Below are positions 34,392 to 46,210 of a DNA stretch of 64,000 nt, piece by piece (positions within the stretch are counted from its first letter, which is position 1; every line of letters starts with the position of its first letter). The notes beneath the pieces are model-generated. The model was not told the DNA's origin and did not search any database. It worked only from the letters and a program-made list of their open reading frames with translations. Source of the stretch: Lepus europaeus (taxonomy: Eukaryota; Chordata; Mammalia; Lagomorpha; Leporidae); contig NC_084827.1 of the NCBI RefSeq assembly GCF_033115175.1, positions 20,950,001 to 21,014,000 of the forward strand, in the 5' to 3' direction. A program made the position numbers and the translations under genes.

Positions 34392-35418
34392 AAATTCCCA
34401 TTTTTCTTAGAATTAACCCATACTCTTATGGGGATAACATGGATGAAGGTCCATCTTCTGCATTCTCTTCAGAACTGACATATGGGCATAGAGCTGGTTG
34501 TGGGGTTTGTCTCTTGCTGTCTGTCCTATGGTGTTCCGAGGTGGCCTGAGAAATGGTCTTGCATGGTCCAGAGGGCTGGTCATATCACCTGAAGGGATAG
34601 ACTGAAAGTCCTGTCTCATGACCATCTGGAGCTGGATAGCTTGTACTGTTAGAGACAAAACAGACAAGAACATTAAAGACACATGGCCAAAGAGAAGCAG
34701 CAAGAGTGTGGAAGCTGTAGGGCCCAGAATTTCCATGACTAGTTATTAGGCCAAAAATTCTAGCCTTGTTCAGCCTGGTGCTAGAATTGTCTGGACTTAC
34801 CCATGAAACTGTGAACATGATTTCATACCTGTTCAATCTGATTGAACCCCCTCCCCAAAAAACATTTTTAGAGCATGACACAGATGTCTTCTTGAGTAGC
34901 AGTTAGCAAGTCTAACTGACTGCCTGGGTTCAGGGGCCCCAGTCATGACAGCTCTTAACTGGGCAAAGGCTATTGGGTTCTTTCACAAAGGAGAGGAGCT
35001 GTGACTTGCTCTTAAGAGCCTGATATAGAGCCTGGCATAGGAGCTTTGCTGTTTTCCTTTGCCTAGGGATCCATAACTTGTTAGTTGGAGCTGTATTAAT
35101 ATTGTAGGATCAGGAATCTGCTATATGGATTTTATTCTCTCTGAGGACCAGTTTCTGTTCCCTAGAATTGAGGATGAGTCCTATATAGTTTATTTCCTGG
35201 TAGACCAGTTGTGTTTTTTTCTTGCATACCCACCCAGTAGCCATGTTTTGCTAGCAAGTTAAGAGTGCTAGTCAAATGCCTAAAATTGGAGTCTCAGCTG
35301 GGAAACTGACTAGCAAACCATCTCCATTTTAAATCATCTCTCCACCACCCCTCAAGAGATTGTTCCTTTAGTTCCTTTTCAGGGGACACATCTAAATAGG
35401 TGGGAGCTGTCTATAAAT

Positions 35419-35475
35419 CTTTTTTTAAAGATTTATTTATTTATTTGAAAGTCAGATCTACGCAGAGAAAAGGAG

Positions 35476-35525
<50 letters not shown>

Positions 35526-35779
35526 CTTCCATCCACTGGTTCACTCCTAAGATGGCCGCAATGACCAGAGCTGCACCGATCCATAGCCAGGAGCCAGGAG
35601 CTTCTTCTGGGTCTCCCATGTGGGTGCAGGGGCTCAAGGACTTGGGCCATCCTCTACTGCTTTCGCAGGCCACAGCAGAGAACTGGATCAGAAGTGGAGT
35701 AGCTGGGACTTGAACCAGTACCCATATGGGATGCTGTACAGTCGGTGGCTTTACTCATTATACCACAGCGCTGGCCCCC
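35419..35779 (-). repeat. CSINE inside the ERV, with (GA)22
   Basis: T-rich tail, GA tract at 35480-35523, head ACAGCGCTGGCCCCC. Flanks ATAAATCTTT/TAAAATCTTT. Confidence 0.9.
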
Positions 35780-36151
35780 TAAAATCTTTATTTGGCAGTA
35801 TTGTCCGGGTGAGCTGTCTAACCCATCAAGTGATTTTCAAAAGCAAAAAGGATTGGGCTTTCTGGGTCTAGAGGTATGCAGAAAAAGGCACTGTTAAGGT
35901 TTAGTATGGAAAAGAAACTGGCAGCTTTGCATATCTGGGTCACGGTGTAAAAGGACTGGGGACTTACTGGATGGAGTGGGACCACTACCTCATTAATGAG
36001 TCTCAGCTCTTGGACAATTCTCCATTTATCTGGTCCCTTTTTAATGCCCATAATGGGTGAATTGTAGGGGCTGACACATCCTTTAAGTACTCCTTGTTTG
36101 AGGAGGCTCTTAATGATAGGCTCTAACCTTCTTTACCTCCAGAATGAAAGG

Positions 36152-36465
36152 ATTTTTAAAAAATTAATTAATTTATTTGAAAGGCAGAGTTGCAGAGAGA
36201 AAGGTCTTCCATCCGCTGGTTCACTCCCCAAATGGCTGCAGTGGCTGGAGCTGGGCCAATCTGAAGCCAGGAGCCAGGAGCTTCTTCTGGGGCTCCCACG
36301 CAGGTGCAGGGGCCCAAGGACTTGGGCCATCTCCCATTGCTTTCCCAGGCCATAGCAGAGAGCTGGATCAGAAGTGGAGCAGCTGGGACTTGAACTGGTG
36401 CTCAAATGGGATGCCGGCATTGCAGGTGGCAGCTTTGGCCACTATGCCATAGCATTGCCCCAAGA
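36152..36465 (-). repeat. CSINE inside the ERV
   Basis: AATTAATTAATTTATTTG tail to AGCATTGCCCC head. Separates pol pieces. Confidence 0.88.
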
Positions 36466-36884
36466 GGATATTGTTTTTGATGGGGAAAATAGACAGGATA
36501 CTTAAGGCTGACTTTTATGGGAGTTACTATTTTTGCTTGTCCCACAGTTGTCCCATCTGTCCATACTTGAGGGTCTACTTTAGCTCCAGGAGGGGAAAAC
36601 AGCCTGACTCAAGTAATAGGAGCTGCACTTGAGTCTGGGAACAGATGTCTCAGCCTAATAGTGGAGCAGGTGTTTCCTGGATAATTAGAAGAGTGGGTGA
36701 GTGGCGGTCTCTCCAAGAACAAGCAACAGGTTGAGAGAACTTTTAATCTTTTACTTTTGCATTGACATTGATACTTTATAAAACCTAAGTAGGATTACTA
36801 TGACCATTATTTAAAAGATTATGTAATAAAACCATTTTTACTTCTCCACAAATTACTTATTAATAACAAAAGAAAAATAGTAAC

Positions 36885-37335
36885 TCAACAGTTGAGAAAC
36901 TGATCAGGATCACTATCAAATAGACATACCATTGCCTCTGGATGTGATACCATGAGGAAGAGACCATATCACTGATATTGTATTCCATTTAAAAAATATA
37001 ATCTCAATCTAATCATGAAGAAACATCAGACAAATCTTAATAGCCTAATTTTGTGAAATAACTGATCTGTATTCTTCAAAATGTCATTGTCATGAAAGAC
37101 AAGGAAAGGCTGAGGAAGTATTACAGGTAAAAGGAGAGCAATGACAATTTAATGGAACATTAAATTAACATGGAGCAAATCATGCAGTAAAGACATTATT
37201 AAGATAACTGACAAAAATCAAAATCAGATTAAAATACAGTATTGTATCAATGTTTAAGTTTCCTGAACTTCTGGTTATTTAAAAGAATAGTATACCCGAT
37301 TTCAGATAATAGACACTAAAGTTATAAGGTAAAAA
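36885..37335 (+). mobile_element. Older L1M-type 3' end fragment
   Basis: The stretch with GTCATGAAAGACAAGGAAAG and TATTGTATCAATGTT resembles old L1M 3' UTRs. It abuts the younger L1 body at about 37335. The assignment is from memory of the consensus. Confidence 0.5.
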
Positions 37336-38619
37336 TTGCAGGTTACAAAATAAACAAACAAAAAAAAACCCCAGTATCTTGTTTGTATGCTGATGGTGAA
37401 CTCAGAGAAAGAGAAATCAAGAAAAAATTGCCATTCACAATAGCCACAAAAATTATCAAATATTTAGGAACAATTTAACCAAAGAAGTGGAAGATCTCTA
37501 CAATGAAAATTATCAAATACTGATGATGGAAATTATCAATAACACACAGAAAAAATGGAAATATATCCTTGGTCACTGATCAGAAGAATCGCTTTATTAA
37601 AATGTCTATGCTACCTAAAGAATTTACAGATTCAATGCAATCCTATCAAAATACCAGTACATTCTTTACAGAGTTAGAAAAAAGATCCAAAAATTCATGT
37701 GGAATCACAAAAGACCCTGAATAGCCAAAGTGATCCTGAACAAAAAAAATCAAGCTGGAGACATCACAATACCTGACTTCAAAGCATACTAAAAGGCTAC
37801 AGTAATCAAAACAGCAGGGTACTGGCATAAAAACTGATACATAGACCAATGGAACACAATAGAGAGCCCAGAAATTAATTCACACACATACATCCAACTG
37901 ATTTTTGGCAAAAGTGCTCAGACCATACAGTGGAGTAAGGTTAATCTCTTCAACAAATGATGTTGGCAAAATTGGATTATATATGTAGAGAATTAAATTA
38001 GATCCATATCTCTCACCATATGCAAAAATAAACTCAAGATGAATCAAAGGCTTAAATTTAAGACCTGACACTATGAAGTTGCTGGAAGAAAAGTAGGGGA
38101 AACACATCAAGACATTGGTGTAGGAGATAACTTCTTGGATAAGAATCCCAAAGCACAAGCAACAAAATCAAAACTAAACAAATGAGACCATATCAAACTC
38201 AGAAGAGATAGCCAACAGAATGGAAAAGATATTTGCAAACTATCTATCCAACAAAGGATTAATATCCTGAATATATCAGCAACTTAAAGAAACCCAACAA
38301 TAAAAAAACAAAAACAAAAAACAATCCAGTTGAGAAATGGGCAAAAGGCTTCAATAGACAGTTCTCAAAAGAAGAAATACAAATGGCCATGAAATATATG
38401 AAAAAATGCTCAGCATCACTAGTCATCAGGGAAACACAAATCAAAACCATAATGATATATCACCTCACCCCTGTCAGAATGGCTAAAATCCAAAACACAG
38501 AGTAACAAATGTTGGCGAGGATGTAGTCAAAGGGGAATACTTATACATTATTGATGGGAATGTAAGTTAGTGCAGCCACTGTGGAAACAGTGTGGAGGTT
38601 TCTTCAAAAACTAGAAATG

Positions 38620-38937
38620 GGGGCAGGAGCAGTAGCACAGCAGGTAACGCTGCCACCTGCAGTGCTGGCATCCCATATGGCTACCAGTTCAAGTCTCTTT
38701 TGCTCCACTTCTGATCCAGCTCTCTGCTGTGGCCTGGGAAAGCAGAAGATGGCCCAAGTCCTTGTGCCCCTGCACCCACGTGGGAGACCTGGAGGAAGCT
38801 CCTGGATCCTGGCTTAGGATTAGCTCAGCTACAGCTATTGCAGTCATTTGGGGAGTGAACCAGTGGACTGAGGACCTCTCTCTCTAGCTCTGCCTCTGCC
38901 TCTCTGTAACTCTGCCTTTCGAATAAATAAATAAATC
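38620..38937 (+). repeat. CSINE inside the L1
   Basis: Inserted in the L1 ORF2 end; CTTCAAAAAC and TAGAAAT of the target recur after the tail, with a small extra insertion. Confidence 0.9.
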
Positions 38938-39045
38938 TTCAAAAACAGAAACAACCTAGAAATAGACTTGCCATGTGATCCAGCAGTCCCACTACTAGGC
39001 ATATACCCAAAAGACTTGAGCACAACGTATCCAAGAGACACCTGC

Positions 39046-39082
39046 AAAAAAAGAAAAAAAAAAGAAAAAAAGAAAAGGAGAG
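39046..39082 (+). repeat. A-rich simple repeat in the L1
   Basis: AAAAAAG-type units interrupt the L1 just after CACCTGC. Confidence 0.8.
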
Positions 39083-39618
39083 AGAGATACCTGTACCTAT
39101 GTTTATAGCAGCACCGTTCACAACAGCCAAAATTTAGAATCAACCAAGGTGTCCATCATTAGATGGATAAAGAAAATATGGTATACATACACAATGGAAT
39201 ATTATTCAGCTATAAAAGGAATGAAATTCTACCATTTGCAAAATGGACACAACTGGAGGATATCATGTCGAGTGAAATAAGCCAAACCCAGAAAGACAAA
39301 TACCATATATTCTCCCTTATATGAGGTAGCTAAAATTTAAAAAACAAACAAGGAAGAAAGAAAAAAGCAAGGCCTGTATCAGTATTACTGCAAGTTTGTA
39401 AAGATCTGTTTTATACCCTTGTGAAACCAATGATTAAGAGAGTTATACTATAGTTTTAATAGTCTGATTACTTTAAAATTTACTGTATGTGGGCGAAATG
39501 GTTATTTTTCTATTTAACTATCATTGTCTATAATGACACTAAACTAGGGTCTTTTTGGTTCTTCTTAAATTTATTACTCAGTAAGTATTAAGCCTTTTAC
39601 TGTAATGCCAATTTCTTT

Positions 39619-39935
39619 ATTTTTTTTAAAAGATTTATTTATTTGAAAGTTACAGAGAGAGAGAGAGAAACAGAGACAGAGAGAGATATCTTCCATCACT
39701 CCCCAAATGGCTGAAAAGGCCAGGGCTGGTCCTGGCTGAAGCCAGGAGCTAGGAGCTTCTTGGGTCTCCCACGTGGGTGTAGGGGCCTAAGCACTTGAGC
39801 CATCTTGCACTGCTTTTTCCAGGCCATCAGCAGGGAGCTGGATGGGAAGTGGAGCAGCTAGGATTTAAAACCAGCATCCATATGGGATGCTGGCATCGCA
39901 GGTGGCAGCTTTACCTGCTATGCCACAACACCAGC
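39619..39935 (-). repeat. CSINE inside the L1 3' UTR
   Basis: Flanked by CTGTAATG on both sides; head ACAACACCAGCTG is decayed. Confidence 0.88.
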
Positions 39936-40444
39936 TGCTGTAATGTAATTTTTTAAATATCAAAACTAAAAAAAAAGGAGGGAGAAGAAAAGAGGTGGGA
40001 GGGAGGAAAGGAGATATAATTATATGCTTGGAATTGTATCTACAAATCACAATGAATCTTTAAAAAGCTAATTAAAATTCAAATAAAAAATGCTTAAAAA
40101 AACAAAATTAAAAGTTACAAAAGCCAATCAAACAACAAAATAAAAACCATCCCTGTAAAAAAAAAAATCACATTCTTTACTGACAACCATTAGCTTTAAG
40201 TATCCAGATATGGCATATATTCCATAGCATTTCTAATGCTATAAAATAGTGGTTCCTTTAATTTTCCTTTTATAGTTCTCTATAATAAAAATGATTTTTT
40301 TATTAGGCTAAGAACCTAACTAAACCAAACAGCCAAAATTGATTTTTCACCACTAAACTTTTCCTTCTTAGGCTTGTTGTAAAGCATGAATATTGTCAAT
40401 ATTTCTCCCGTAGCTCAATAGAAATGGAAAGTCACTCACTCAAG

Positions 40445-40780
40445 CCCATCCAATATCTGGTAATGATTTCCTATTATGTGCTAGGAAGTGTGCTAGATAA
40501 TGTCATGGCAAAGAGGAGCAATTTGTCAACTAAGTTCCTGGGGAACTCACACTAATGGGAGTCAGACAACTGATCAGAGATATATTGTAGGAGCAGAGGA
40601 TGGAGCAACTAATGCCTGTGGAGCAGGTTCCATGGAGATGCACTGACAATGCATTCTGAAGGATGGAGTAAAGGGTTGTCCGGGCAGAGGGGAAGGGTAT
40701 GTTCAGGCCTAAGGAGTGGCATGAACAAAGGAACAAAACCTTGGAAGGTTCATTTCTAATTTTATGCCAGATGTAATTCA
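40445..40780 (+). repeat. L2-type LINE relic
   Basis: CTATTATGTGCTAGGAAGTG, the 'GGGGAACTCACACTAATGGG' block and CCGGGCAGAGGGGAAGGG follow the L2 3' region order. Confidence 0.6.
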
Positions 40781-40799
40781 GGGGCATTAAAATCTAGGT

Positions 40800-41140
40800 T
40801 AGTTGCTTTTACTTTCTTATGGTGAAATACCATACACATTCATAAAGTGCATAAAACATAGCCATTAATGAATTATTTTAAAGAAGACATGCATGCAACC
40901 ATCATTAAGGCAAAAAATCTACAAAATGGCCAGTAACTCCAAAATCAACTCCTATCCAGTATCAATGTCCAATCCTCTTCCCCTAAAGGTAACCACTACT
41001 CAATTATTTTAAAAGTTGTTTTAGGATTTATATGGTATACATTTTACCTTATCACAGTTTACTTTCCAGTGATATTTCACTTCAAATATAGTATTAACCA
41101 CTATTCTGATCTGTCTATTTCTTCACTATTCAGAAATTCA
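40800..41140 (+). mobile_element. Probable ancient L1M-type fragment
   Basis: CATTCATAAAGTGCATAAAACATAG and the 'AACCACTACTCAATTA' block resemble an old L1 segment also suggested at 42290-42470 and 54300-54470. Only a profile search could confirm it. Confidence 0.35.
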
Positions 41141-41214
41141 TTTCTAAATACCACATAGTAAGAAATCTGAAAGCAATAAAACATATACAAAATGCAAAAT
41201 CAAAAGTGACAATT

Positions 41215-41511
41215 TGGAGCCGGCGCTGTGGCTCACTTGGTTAATCCTCCACCTGTGGCGCCAGCATCCCATATGGGCACTGGGTTCTAGTCCCCGTTGC
41301 TCTTCTTCCAGTCCAGCCCTGCTGTGGCCCTGGAGGGCAGTGGAGGATGGTCCAAGTGCTTGGGCCCCTACACCCGCATGGGAGACCAGGAAGCAGCACC
41401 TGGCTCCTGGCTTTGGATTGGCACAGCGGTGGCCATAGCAGCTATTTGGGGAGTGAACCAACGGAAGGAAGACCTTTCTCTCTGTCTCTGTCTATAACTC
41501 TACCTGTCAAA
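41215..41511 (+). repeat. CSINE, variant subfamily
   Basis: Perfect TSD AAAAGTGACAATT at 41202-41214 and 41512-41524. Lacks the CGGGGCGCC block and has the short form CCAGCCCTGCTGTGGCCC, like the copy at 43045. Confidence 0.93.
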
Positions 41512-41561
41512 AAAAGTGACAATTCAATGATTTACCATAATAGAAACAGGTACATAACAAG

Positions 41562-41866
41562 AGTTATTTATGTGAAAGACTAGCAGAGAGAGAGAGAGAG
41601 AAATCTTCCATCCATAAATTTACTCCCCAAATACCCACAACAGCCAGGGGCAGGCCAGGTCAAAGCCAGGAGCCGGCCAGGTCAAAGCCAGGAGCCAGGA
41701 ACTCCAACCAGGGTTCCAATGTATGTGGTTAAGAACTCAAGTTTTGGGCCATCATTTGCTTCCTTCCATCATTGGGAAGTTAGACGGGAAGCATGGAGTA
41801 GCTGGGACTCAAACAAGGGACTCTGATAGGGACTCAGGTATAATCCTCTGTGCCACAATGCCCCTC
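41562..41866 (-). repeat. Old CSINE with internal 22-base tandem duplication
   Basis: GGCCAGGTCAAAGCCAGG plus AGCC is repeated perfectly at 41653-41674 and 41675-41696. Confidence 0.85.
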
Positions 41867-42011
41867 CAATCACCTAGTTCTGCTATTGAAGCAGAGCATC
41901 ACCAAGTGCCCAGAAGCCTTCTCTATGTTCATTCCCCATGAATTACTACTACTTCCCTTCTCCCCAAAGGTTTTTATGAAGCCATCTATTCCATATATAT
42001 ATAAAAATTTT

Positions 42012-42150
42012 TAAAAGATTTCTTTATGTGAAAGGCAGAGTTACAGAGAGGCAGAGGCAGAGAGAGTCCTCCATCTGCTGACTCACTCCCCAGTGGCCAC
42101 AATGGCCAGAGCAGCACCAATCCAAGCTAGGAAGGCAGTTAATGGGTGTT
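42012..42150 (-). repeat. CSINE tail half
   Basis: TTTATGTGAAAGGCAGAG to CAGCACCAATCCAAGC; the head half is missing. Confidence 0.8.
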
Positions 42151-42289
42151 CCTGTCGCTCCACAGCCCCTCAATAGGAATTCCAGATCAGCACTTAGATC
42201 TGTCTTCAATTTTAGCCATTCTGTTGGATGTGCCCTGGTAGCTCATTAAGATTTAATTAGCATTTTATTAATAAATTTGACCATATTTT

Positions 42290-42470
42290 CATATTTTTAA
42301 CTTGCATAAAATTTTAAAGATACAAAATAGAACAGTAAAATGACCCCTGTATTTATCACAGAGCCATACCTGTTATCAACATCCAGCCATGCATCATCTG
42401 TGCTGCTACCCACATTCACCCTCACTCTTACTTCAACTTTTTAAATTTTTAAAATTTAAAAAATTTTAAA
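42290..42470 (+). mobile_element. Possible ancient L1M-type fragment
   Basis: A stretch around AAAGATACAAAATAGAACAG and 'ATGACCCCTGTATTTATCACAG' resembles old L1 3' sequence. It continues after the SINE at 42480-42820. Confidence 0.3.
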
Positions 42471-42479
42471 ATTTAAAGT

Positions 42480-42820
42480 TGGTACAATTTTAAATATTTA
42501 TTTGAAAAGCAGAGCAACAGAAAAAGTGAGAGAGAGAAAATCTCTCCCATCTGCTAATTCATTTCCCAAATGGCCACACAGCTAGGTCTGGACCAGGCCA
42601 AAGCCAGGAGTCAGGGGAAAGGATCCAGGAACTCCATCTGGGTATCCCACATGAGTGGCAGTGACTCAATTACTTGGGCTATCTGCTACTGTTTGCCCAG
42701 GCACATTAGCTGGCAGTAGAGCAGCCAGGGACTCCAGCTGGCACTCCAATAGGAGATGCAGGCAATGCAAACTGCAACTTAACCTCCTGCCATGGTGGTA
42801 CAACTCCAACTGATACACCT
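42480..42820 (-). repeat. Old CSINE
   Basis: TTTAAATATTTATTTGAAAAG tail to the decayed CATGGTGGTACAACTCC head. Confidence 0.75.
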
Positions 42821-43044
42821 AAGTAACCAACATCTCTGTTATGACCCCTTACATTTCCTTTATGTCCCATTCTCCTTCCCACCTAGGTTAACTATTTTTT
42901 GATTTGCTGATTTCTGGAAAGGATAAGAAATCTAATGTATTTGAAGTATGAAGTATATGAAGATGTGGGAGGAGCAGGTATACTAGTATTTGTTGTGTAC
43001 TGTGTTATAGGTCCAGCTGGGTGCTTTCTTCATTGATATCTTTT

Positions 43045-43355
43045 TTTTTTTTTTGACAGGTAGAGTTATAGACAGAGAGAGAGAGACAGAGAGAAAGGTC
43101 TTCCTTCTGTTGGTTCACTCCCCAAATAGCTGCTACGGCCAGCGCTGCGCCAATCCAAAGCCAGGAGCCAGGTGCTTCTTCCTGGTCTCCCATACGGGTG
43201 CAGGGGCCCAAGCACTTGGACCATCCTTCACTGCCCTCCAGGGCCACAGCAGGGCTGGACTGGAAGAAGAGCAACCAGGACTAGAACCCGGTGGCCATAT
43301 GGGAAGCCGGTGCCACAGGTGGAGGATTAAGCAAGTGAGCCATGGTACCAGCCCC
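43045..43355 (-). repeat. CSINE, variant subfamily
   Basis: Flanks CATTGATATCTT/CACTGATATCTT. Shares the short internal form with the copy at 41215. Confidence 0.9.
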
Positions 43356-43374
43356 CACTGATATCTTACAACTC

Positions 43375-43480
43375 TGAAAGTAACGTACAGCTGAGGAAAT
43401 TAAAGTTCAGGTGAGGTTATCACTTGCTTAGAGTAACAAAATTCATGAGTAATGGAGCTGGAAGTTTCAGATTTTTCTGA
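43375..43480 (-). repeat. MIR SINE relic
   Basis: GCTGAGGAAATTAAAGTTCAG and AGTAATGGAGCTGGAAG are the reverse MIR core. Confidence 0.6.
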
Positions 43481-43652
43481 CTTTCAAACACATTTTTATT
43501 AATCCTTGTTTAAATTTGGCTTATTCATGTATGCAATTGGCAGTCATAAGGAATCTGATTTAATGAGTAACAAATTTGTTTGGACTACAATTCTGTTCAT
43601 AGTGTAGAAAACTAGAATAAGGGAAGAGATTTGTGCTAGAGAAAACATAGAA

Positions 43653-43983
43653 GGCCGGCGCTGTGGCTCAATAGGCTAATCCTCCACCTGCGGCGCCGGC
43701 ACACCGGGTTCTAGTCCTGGTCGGGGCACTGGATTCTGTCCTGGTTGCCCCTCTTCCAGGCCAGCTCTCTGCTGTGGCCCAGGGGTGCAGTGGAGGATGG
43801 CCCAAGTGCTTGGGCCCTGCACCCCATGGGAGACCAGGATAAGCACCTGGCTCCTGCCTTCAGATCAGCATAGTGCGCCAGCCACAGTGCGCCGGCCGTG
43901 GCGGCCATTGGAGGGTGAACCAATGGCAAAAGGGAAGACCTTTCTCTCTGTCTCTTTCTCTCACTGTCCACTCTGCCTGTCAA
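43653..43983 (+). repeat. Young CSINE with internal duplication
   Basis: TSD AGAAAACATAGAA/AGAAAACATAAA. A GTGCGCC(A/G)GCC unit is present twice at about 43872-43900. Confidence 0.92.
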
Positions 43984-44294
43984 AGAAAACATAAAGGGTG
44001 ATAGGGAGACCATTTCAATGGTTCAGCAATAAGGTTTGGGAATAGAATATTGACAGTCCATATGCAGAGAGGAAACTGTTTTTTGAAGACCTTTCTGAGA
44101 TATAGCCAACAGCATGTGGTTCTACATTAGGTGTTGGGGATAAGTGAGAGGAGAAACTGTGTAATTAACTAATTTTCATTACTTTACATTTGTTCCTCTG
44201 ACTCCAAGGCTTCTACCTTAAGCACCTGAATGGACAACAGCACTGTTATTAAAATTTGGAAAAGGAAGAGATAAACTCAGTTTTGGCTCTGCTA

Positions 44295-44633
44295 AATTTT
44301 GTTTTGTTTTTAAAGATTTATTTGGAAGTCAGGGTTACAGAGAAGGGGAAGAGAGAGGGAGAGACAGAAAGATCTTCCATCTGCTGGTTCAATCCCCCAA
44401 AATGGCTGCAATGGCTGGGGCTGGGCCAGGCTGAAGCCAGGAGCCAGAAGCTTCTTCCTGGTCTCCACAGGAGTACTGGGGCCCAAGCACTTGAGCTTTC
44501 TTCTGCTGCTTTCCCAAGTACATTATTGGGGAGCTGGATTGGAAGTGGAGTAGCTGGGACTCAAACCAGCACTCGTATGGGATGGCAGCATTGCAGGTGG
44601 CAGCCTTACCTGACTATGCCACAGCACTGGCCC
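44295..44633 (-). repeat. CSINE
   Basis: Perfect TSD TGGCTCTGCTA at 44284-44294 and 44634-44644. Confidence 0.92.
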
Positions 44634-44775
44634 TGGCTCTGCTAGTTTTGCAGACTAGGAAAACTCAGATGGTCTCTTTCAAGAGCACTTAGCAATGTAA
44701 CTCAGAGGATCTTTCCAAGGACAGGACTGAGACGGAGAAAAGCATTTTAGGCAATTAGAATAGGAGATCTTCAAA

Positions 44776-44880
44776 AAGTTCGTGGATAGTGTGTATTACT
44801 GAAACAACTATGCACACATTTCAAAATTTTTTTGCACTGAAATAAACGTTTTTATTTCATTTTCTACATTTTGCAGTGTC
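44776..44880 (+). mobile_element. Mariner-like miniature element, partial
   Basis: CTTCAAAAAGTTCGTGG at 44774-44790 is the same terminal repeat as at 46993 and 63068, followed by the family's AT-rich interior. The right inverted repeat is lost. Confidence 0.55.
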
Positions 44881-44884
44881 CTCA

Positions 44885-45045
44885 TGTATCACTTGAAGCA
44901 CAGGCTCTAGACTCAGATCTAGGGTTAAATCCTACCTCAGACACTAATTGCCTGTTTCCTTAATTGTATAATGGGCTATCTAACCCAGATCTTGGAAAGG
45001 ATTCAATGAAAAAATATACAGTACTTAGCAAATGTAGTACATTAT
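44885..45045 (+). repeat. MIR SINE relic
   Basis: GACTCAGATCTAGGGTTAAAT, CCTTAATTGTATAATGGG and GTACTTAGCAAATGTAG follow the MIR from head to tail. Confidence 0.65.
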
Positions 45046-45413
45046 ATTAGAGACTTATGGAAAAGCTCCACCAAGCAGCATTTTTTTTTTTTTCATGGAA
45101 TTCAGTTAAATGGCACATGGCATGCATTTGAATGAAAGACTGGTAAGGTATGGCTTGGTGTCCACAAAGCAGTATGGTATATCATTGTGTCATCTAGGCA
45201 GCAAGATCTAAGTGTGCCTTTAGCAATACCAATGGAAGGTTTCAGGCCATGCAAGGGCATCCAACCGGTTAATATTCTATTTCCTACCCTCCTTAAAACA
45301 ACCATCTTAGGGAAAGTCTTCTTTTCTTTTCATCTTGTTTGTATAATATTTAATGTGTTAAGTTCTTTATAATGATAATGAACAAGTTTAATATTTGTTC
45401 TTCTAAATTAATT
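45046..45413. other. Unassigned intergenic sequence
   Basis: No recognised element between a MIR and a young CSINE. Confidence 0.45.
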
Positions 45414-45430
45414 TGTCCATGACCCTTTCT

Positions 45431-45776
45431 TTTTTTTTTTTTTTTTTTTTGACAGGCAGAGTGGACAGTGAGAGATAGACAGAGAGAAAGGTCTTCCTTT
45501 TGCCGTTGGTTCACCCTCCAATGGCCGCCGCGGTTGGCGCGCTGCGGCCGGCGCACCGCGCTGATCCGATGGCAGGAGCCAGGCACTTATCCTGGTCTCC
45601 CATGGGGTGCAGGGCCCAAACACTTGGGCCGTCCTCCACTGCACTCCCTGGCCACAGCAGAGAGCTGGCCTGGAAGAGGAGCAACCGGGACAGGATCGGT
45701 GCCCCGACCGGGACTAGAACCTGGTGTGCCGGCGCCGCAAGGCGGAGGATTAGTCTAGTGAGCCGCGGCGCCGGCC
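45431..45776 (-). repeat. Young CSINE
   Basis: Perfect 17-base TSD TGTCCATGACCCTTTCT at 45414-45430 and 45777-45793. Confidence 0.94.
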
Positions 45777-45793
45777 TGTCCATGACCCTTTCT

Positions 45794-46210
45794 AACCTCT
45801 TGACCTACTTTGGCCTATATTTTACACAATAGTGGATTTAATTATGTTATAAAATGCCATATCATAGTCAGAGCTAATATGGAACAGAGTATATAGGTCT
45901 TGTAAGGAACTGCAATTGCTTCTACTTGATGTTAAGATTTTTACTCTGTTTTAGAACAGAATGGGGATCTAAGAATGGATTTTTTAAAAAGCCAATGATA
46001 AGAAAAACAAGTCCACTGAGAAAAGCTAATGCATCATCAAAGTTTGGCTATAGAAGGTCACAAATCTACCAAGTCAGTTTAAAGAATAGGTTTGACTAAT
46101 GTTTCCTTGTTTGGCTAGTCTTAAAGGAATTACTAAGCATTTTTAAAAAAAGTCAACTGCTTTTATTAGCTGGTATCATTCTTGAAATAATTATATATTG
46201 TAGTATGTCT
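45794..46210. other. Unassigned intergenic sequence
   Basis: No recognised element. Confidence 0.45.

Larger units (their letters stand above)
34392..36760 (-). mobile_element. Class I (gammaretrovirus-like) endogenous retrovirus internal relic
   Basis: Reading from 36760 downwards, about 36465-36760 resembles the end of protease and start of reverse transcriptase, 35818-36051 the fingers/palm region, and 34950-35400 the thumb region. A hydrophobic segment with a short tail at about 34440-34850 resembles an envelope transmembrane anchor, next to the polypurine tract and LTR. RNase H, integrase and surface envelope are missing, so a large deletion joined pol to env. Stops and frameshifts occur throughout. 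CSINEs interrupt it at 35419-35779 and 36152-36465. It is non-functional; no gag or 5' LTR was recognised here. Confidence 0.65.
37336..40095 (+). mobile_element. LINE-1 3' portion (ORF2 C-terminal part and 3' UTR), decayed
   Basis: The sequence follows L1 ORF2 from the late reverse-transcriptase region (AAGTGGAAGATCTCTACAATG) through the C-terminal segment, about 37400-39350, then a 3' UTR ending in a purine-rich GGAGGGAGGAAAGGAG stretch and A-rich tail near 40095. Stops and shifts abolish the frame. CSINEs are inserted at 38620-38937 and 39619-39935, and an A/G-rich run at 39046-39082. The copy is 5'-truncated. Confidence 0.85.

Noticed and set aside
35818-36051. RT-like minus frame as a live retroviral gene
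   Set aside because: It is only 77 codons, bounded by stops and SINE insertions, and RNase H and integrase are missing. It is a fossil.
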